DNA from: Cyprinodon diabolis | Lineage: Eukaryota; Chordata; Actinopteri; Cyprinodontiformes; Cyprinodontidae | Length of the DNA: 64,000 nucleotides | Direction: 5' to 3' | NCBI GenBank assembly: GCA_030533445.1 | Contig: CM060080.1 | Coordinates: 19,545,377-19,609,376 of the forward strand | In this document: positions 63,901-64,000 of the stretch, piece after piece | Position numbering within the stretch: the first letter of the stretch is position 1 | Layout of the letters: each line of letters begins with the position of its first letter | Position numbers and translations under genes: made by a program | The notes under the pieces: model-generated | Databases searched by the model: none | What the model was told of the DNA's origin: nothing | Seen by the model: the letters and a program-made list of their open reading frames with translations, nothing else

Positions 63901-63983
63901 GCCAAGGCTTCCGGTCCATGACATCAAGCATCTGAATGCCCCGCCTCCCGGGAGAAGCGGTGACTCTACTTCAGGCAGCACAG
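38651..63983 (+). CDS. trip11: trip11 (GMAP-210), 3' end beyond window
   Basis: GMAP-210 tethers small vesicles at the cis-Golgi and carries IFT20. Exons: 38651-38789, 43760-43836, 46600-46710, 46819-47121, 48138-48206, 48364-48529, 48645-48887, 49012-49052, 49136-49228, 49491-49700, 50546-53539, 53623-53763, 53918-54111, 54251-54414, 54502-54605, 54680-54779, 56661-56742, 57765-57879, 63641-63763, 63842-63983 (phase 1, continues). That is 1870 codons so far; human is 1979. Residues 1-40 ([20 protein letters not shown] and on) are the ALPS curvature-sensing helix. Coiled coil follows to about 1735, mostly in the 2994-base exon 11. The GRAB Arf1-binding domain is [20 protein letters not shown] to about 1782. 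Then come [11 protein letters not shown] and [11 protein letters not shown]. Introns 8 and 14 use GC donors. Confidence 0.95.
39705..40090. mobile_element. hAT-like MITE
   Basis: The left end AAGGGCTGAAAC and the right end GCAGCCCTA are inverted, and both are followed inward by GATTAATCG-type repeats. Flanking octamers GTTGATTT and GTTATTTT are only partly alike, so the duplication is decayed or the ends are slightly off. An AT microsatellite (39880-39909) lies inside. Confidence 0.5.
40917..41310 (+). repeat. Common teleost dispersed repeat
   Basis: Blocks TTTATTTATATAGCACCAAA, CAAGGCACTTTACAG, GAGGAAAAACTCCCTTTTAA and GCAACCTGCAGCAGAACCAG are those of a repeat I know to be abundant in many percomorph fish. 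Family name not assigned. It begins with a TTCAA microsatellite (40919-40938). Confidence 0.6.
41249..41294. repeat. Perfect 17-bp inverted repeat (hairpin)
   Basis: CAGGAAACACACCTGGA (41249-41265) and its exact reverse complement (41278-41294) are separated by 12 bases. It lies at the right edge of the dispersed repeat. Confidence 0.9.
41898..42240 (+). repeat. hAT-like fragment with GTATCGATAC motifs
   Basis: TAGGGTTGTCGTAATACTAA opens in hAT style and the inner sequence has CAATATTGATACC and CAGTATCGATACAAAAC. The right terminus was not found. Confidence 0.35.
43038..43436. mobile_element. Non-autonomous hAT element, 8-bp target duplication
   Basis: Ends are TAGGGGTGGG and CACACCCCTA (one mismatch between the inverted decamers). 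Both sides carry the octamer CTGTTAGC (43030-43037 and 43437-43444), the 8-bp duplication expected for hAT. Inside are GATTCGAATCACGATTCA and ATCGATTCTTGGCATC motifs. At 399 bases it has no intact transposase; the minus-strand frame across it is not functional. Confidence 0.85.
43837..46599 (+). other. trip11 intron 2
   Basis: 2.8-kb AT-rich intron. A SINE lies at 45890-46079. The earlier part shows no recognisable element. Confidence 0.55.
45890..46079 (+). repeat. SINE with LINE-like ATT tail
   Basis: It shares TGCTCCCCGGGCACCGCAC and ATGGCAGCCCACTGC with the SINE at 13210-13360, then GGGATGGGTTAAATGCAGAG and ATCAATAAAGTTC followed by an ATT repeat. A tail of this kind is used by SINEs that borrow LINE machinery. 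Confidence 0.6.
47122..48137 (+). other. trip11 intron 4, nothing recognised
   Basis: 1-kb intron. A segment around 47540-47640 contains GGTGTTACACCATATACTG and an inverted ACACAATACGGTGTAACACC, a possible decayed inverted-repeat element; boundaries not found. Confidence 0.4.
49053..49135 (+). other. trip11 intron 8 with GC donor
   Basis: The exon ends TCAGAG and the intron starts GCAAGT, with acceptor CTCTAAG. Only this join keeps phase 0; using the nearby GTATGA donor gives a stop at once in the next exon. The donor otherwise matches the consensus perfectly, as is usual for GC-AG introns. Confidence 0.8.
49240..49335 (+). repeat. Repeat copy in trip11 intron 9
   Basis: GGCTGCAACTAATAATTGTT and TTTCAATTAATCGATTAATA match 31131-31215. 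Confidence 0.6.
49701..50545 (+). other. trip11 intron 10, nothing recognised
   Basis: 845-base intron before the very long exon 11. AT-rich, no recognised repeat. Confidence 0.55.
54415..54501 (+). other. trip11 intron 14 with GC donor
   Basis: The exon ends TTCCAACAAG, the intron begins GCAAGT and ends CATGTCAG. The join gives [15 protein letters not shown], identical in pattern to mammalian GMAP-210. No GT donor nearby preserves the frame. Confidence 0.85.
54780..56660 (+). other. trip11 intron 16
   Basis: 1.9-kb intron. About half is the hAT element at 54963-55823; the rest is AT-rich without recognised features. Confidence 0.6.
54963..55823. mobile_element. hAT element, 861 bp, with 8-bp target duplication
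   Basis: Left end CAGGGGGGGATTTA and right end TAAATCCGCCCCTG form a 14-base inverted repeat with one mismatch. The octamer CCTTGAAG flanks both sides (54955-54962 and 55824-55831). Near both ends the phrase GCCTAGGGCCCC occurs. An interior stretch near 55555-55660 in broken frame reads like the start of a hAT transposase ([20 protein letters not shown]). It is non-autonomous. Confidence 0.85.
56743..57764 (+). other. trip11 intron 17, nothing recognised
   Basis: 1-kb AT-rich intron between the two exons that encode the GRAB domain. Confidence 0.55.
58079..60090 (-). mobile_element. piggyBac element remnant, limits uncertain
   Basis: Around the transposase relic the motif TCC(A/T)CTACAG(A/T)GGACA recurs: 58079-58096, 59720-59737, 59991-60003 (reverse, TGTCCTCTGTAG) and 60064-60079. 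They may be terminal or subterminal repeats. Clear TTAA duplications were not found, so the ends are approximate. Confidence 0.5.
58314..59610 (-). pseudogene. piggyBac-type transposase relic (PGBD-like)
   Basis: Fragments in the right order but different frames on the minus strand. An acidic N-terminal part ([19 protein letters not shown]) lies at about 59610-59465. [13 protein letters not shown] with RIRPLLTKI and CMDELMCPF lies at 59077-58868. [20 protein letters not shown], resembling the DNFFTS block, lies near 58840-58750. [20 protein letters not shown] lies near 58640-58560, and [20 protein letters not shown] with [20 protein letters not shown] at 58510-58380. These are landmarks of the DDE_Tnp_1_7 family. 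Frames are broken and the first catalytic Asp looks altered (DNFF to DWFF), so it is dead. Confidence 0.8.
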
Positions 63984-64000
63984 GTAAACTCAGTTTCTTT

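Overview
This is nuclear DNA from a ray-finned (teleost) fish. The genes are vertebrate and split by short GT-AG introns. Introns and intergenic DNA are AT-rich and hold many fish-type transposon fragments (I/Nimb-like LINE, hAT, piggyBac, tRNA-SINE). Six orthologues are recognised by reading through splice sites. All exon joins were checked for phase, and the resulting proteins have lengths close to the human ones. The species cannot be told from the window.

Layout. (1) 538-1057, minus: first two coding exons of oip5 (Mis18-beta). (2) 1780-4597, minus: a dead, 5'-truncated LINE with a 14-bp target-site duplication, lying between oip5 and nusap1. (3) 4875-10704, plus: nusap1, complete, 11 coding exons. 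(4) 11287-12959, minus: ndufaf1, complete coding region, 4 exons, tail-to-tail with nusap1. (5) 14559-27934, plus: rtf1, complete, 18 exons. (6) 28.9-30.35 kb: decayed LINE ORF1 joined to a LINE 3' tail, just before the golga5 promoter. (7) 32159-36530, plus: golga5 (golgin-84), 12 coding exons. (8) 38651-63983, plus: trip11 (GMAP-210), 20 exons, running off the right edge. Its introns hold two hAT elements with intact 8-bp duplications and a piggyBac transposase relic.

Functional grouping. oip5 and nusap1 are mitotic genes (centromere licensing, spindle microtubules), head-to-head, and both upstream regions carry CCAAT boxes plus a TTTGAA (CHR-like) site. ndufaf1 is a mitochondrial complex I assembly factor and rtf1 a Pol II elongation/chromatin factor. 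golga5 and trip11 are both coiled-coil Golgi tethers in tandem. In human the first four genes lie on 15q15 and the last two on 14q32, so the window spans a synteny junction between rtf1 and golga5.

No CRISPR array, bacterial operon, tRNA or rRNA gene, or clearly new gene system was seen. The most notable points are the LINE that separates a divergent promoter pair, two GC-AG introns in trip11, and several transposons whose boundaries can be fixed to the base.
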